This document shows positions 36,721 through 36,928 of a stretch of DNA of 36,928 nt, piece after piece. Source of the DNA: Chara braunii. Its lineage: Eukaryota > Streptophyta > Charophyceae > Charales > Characeae. A program made the position numbers and the translations under genes. The stretch spans positions 3,399,362 through 3,436,289 of the forward strand of contig BFEA01000002.1 of NCBI GenBank assembly GCA_003427395.1. Direction: 5' to 3'. The notes under the pieces were generated by a model, which was not told where the DNA came from, searched no databases, and saw nothing but the letters and a program-made list of their open reading frames with translations. Position 1 is the stretch's first letter; each line of letters opens with the position of its first letter.

Positions 36721-36861
36721 CCCGCAGGCCCGGCAAAAATTGGCGCGCAGGGCATATTCAGGCTCGACTTCAAGAGCTGGGCCAAGTACTGGTGGTTTAA
36801 TCCGTGCAAGTGGGACCTTGCCCCTGGTCAAGGGTTTCCTCAAGTGTACATGGAACCATAA
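36721..36861 (+). pseudogene. Coding-like fragment with WAKYWWF motif (unknown)
   Basis: A frame ending at TAA 36859-36861 reads FRLDFKSWAKYWWFNPC and continues with Trp/Pro-rich residues to QVYMEP. The WAKYWWF codons are repeated exactly in inverted orientation at 15235-15256. The composition (W, F, Y, K, D) looks like real protein. It could be the end of an exon or of an unrecognised mobile gene. The start is not defined. Confidence 0.4.
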
Positions 36862-36928
36862 AATTTAATGGAGTAAAAGTGTAAATTAATCACAATTTCT
36901 CGTTCTAAAATTAAAATTAAAAAAAAAA

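Overview
The window looks like nuclear DNA from a plant-lineage (streptophyte) genome that is rich in transposable elements. A large-genome charophyte alga such as Chara is plausible, but that is inference. The evidence is a very long P-class pentatricopeptide-repeat (PPR) gene without an obvious intron, LINEs of plant L1 type whose first ORF has a DUF4283-like region plus zinc knuckle, a Ty3/gypsy element primed by an initiator-tRNA-Met-like site, and long homopolymer and microsatellite tracts. There are no bacterial operons, and I saw no rRNA, tRNA or CRISPR array. One assembly gap (14459-14687) and scattered single Ns are present.

Layout. 1-1265: (CT)n microsatellite, then anonymous sequence. 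1266-2621: inverted repeats, the 3' end of a plus-strand LINE, and a 634-bp segment that is tandemly duplicated. 2622-7428: LINE-A, minus strand, 5'-truncated, inserted into the second copy of that duplication. 7953-8700: promoter and leader of the PPR gene, ending in a long polypyrimidine tract. 8701-13149: the only convincing host gene, a 1482-residue PPR protein probably sent to an organelle. 13150-15259: 3' flank with a G-quadruplex motif, a 33-bp repeat array, homopolymers, the assembly gap and several short hairpins. 15260-28747: a 13.5-kb Ty3/gypsy retrotransposon on the minus strand with LTRs of about 2.65 kb. 29069-35528: LINE-B, minus strand, 6.4 kb, full length with a 14-bp target-site duplication. 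35529-36928: tandem, hairpin-bearing repeats that are the target family of LINE-B, and a small coding-like fragment.

The most interesting object is the Ty3/gypsy element. Read on the minus strand it runs 5' LTR, primer-binding site, Gag with zinc knuckle, a 2A-like DxExNPGP motif, protease, reverse transcriptase, RNase H, a C4HC3 PHD-type zinc finger, integrase with a GPY/F-like tail, then about 1.75 kb of further open reading frames of unknown function, and the 3' LTR. A PHD finger next to integrase could tether integration to marked chromatin. The 2A motif sits between nucleocapsid and protease, where it could set the Gag:Pol ratio. The extra 3' ORFs occupy the place where env or accessory genes lie in other elements. 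This copy is dead: it has in-frame stops and has lost the first catalytic Asp of integrase. The architecture is what deserves follow-up in younger copies. Whether it has been described before cannot be judged from the sequence alone.

Some signals are assembly artefacts. Both LTRs carry 14 Ns at identical relative positions, and a 42-bp direct repeat flanks a lone N inside integrase.
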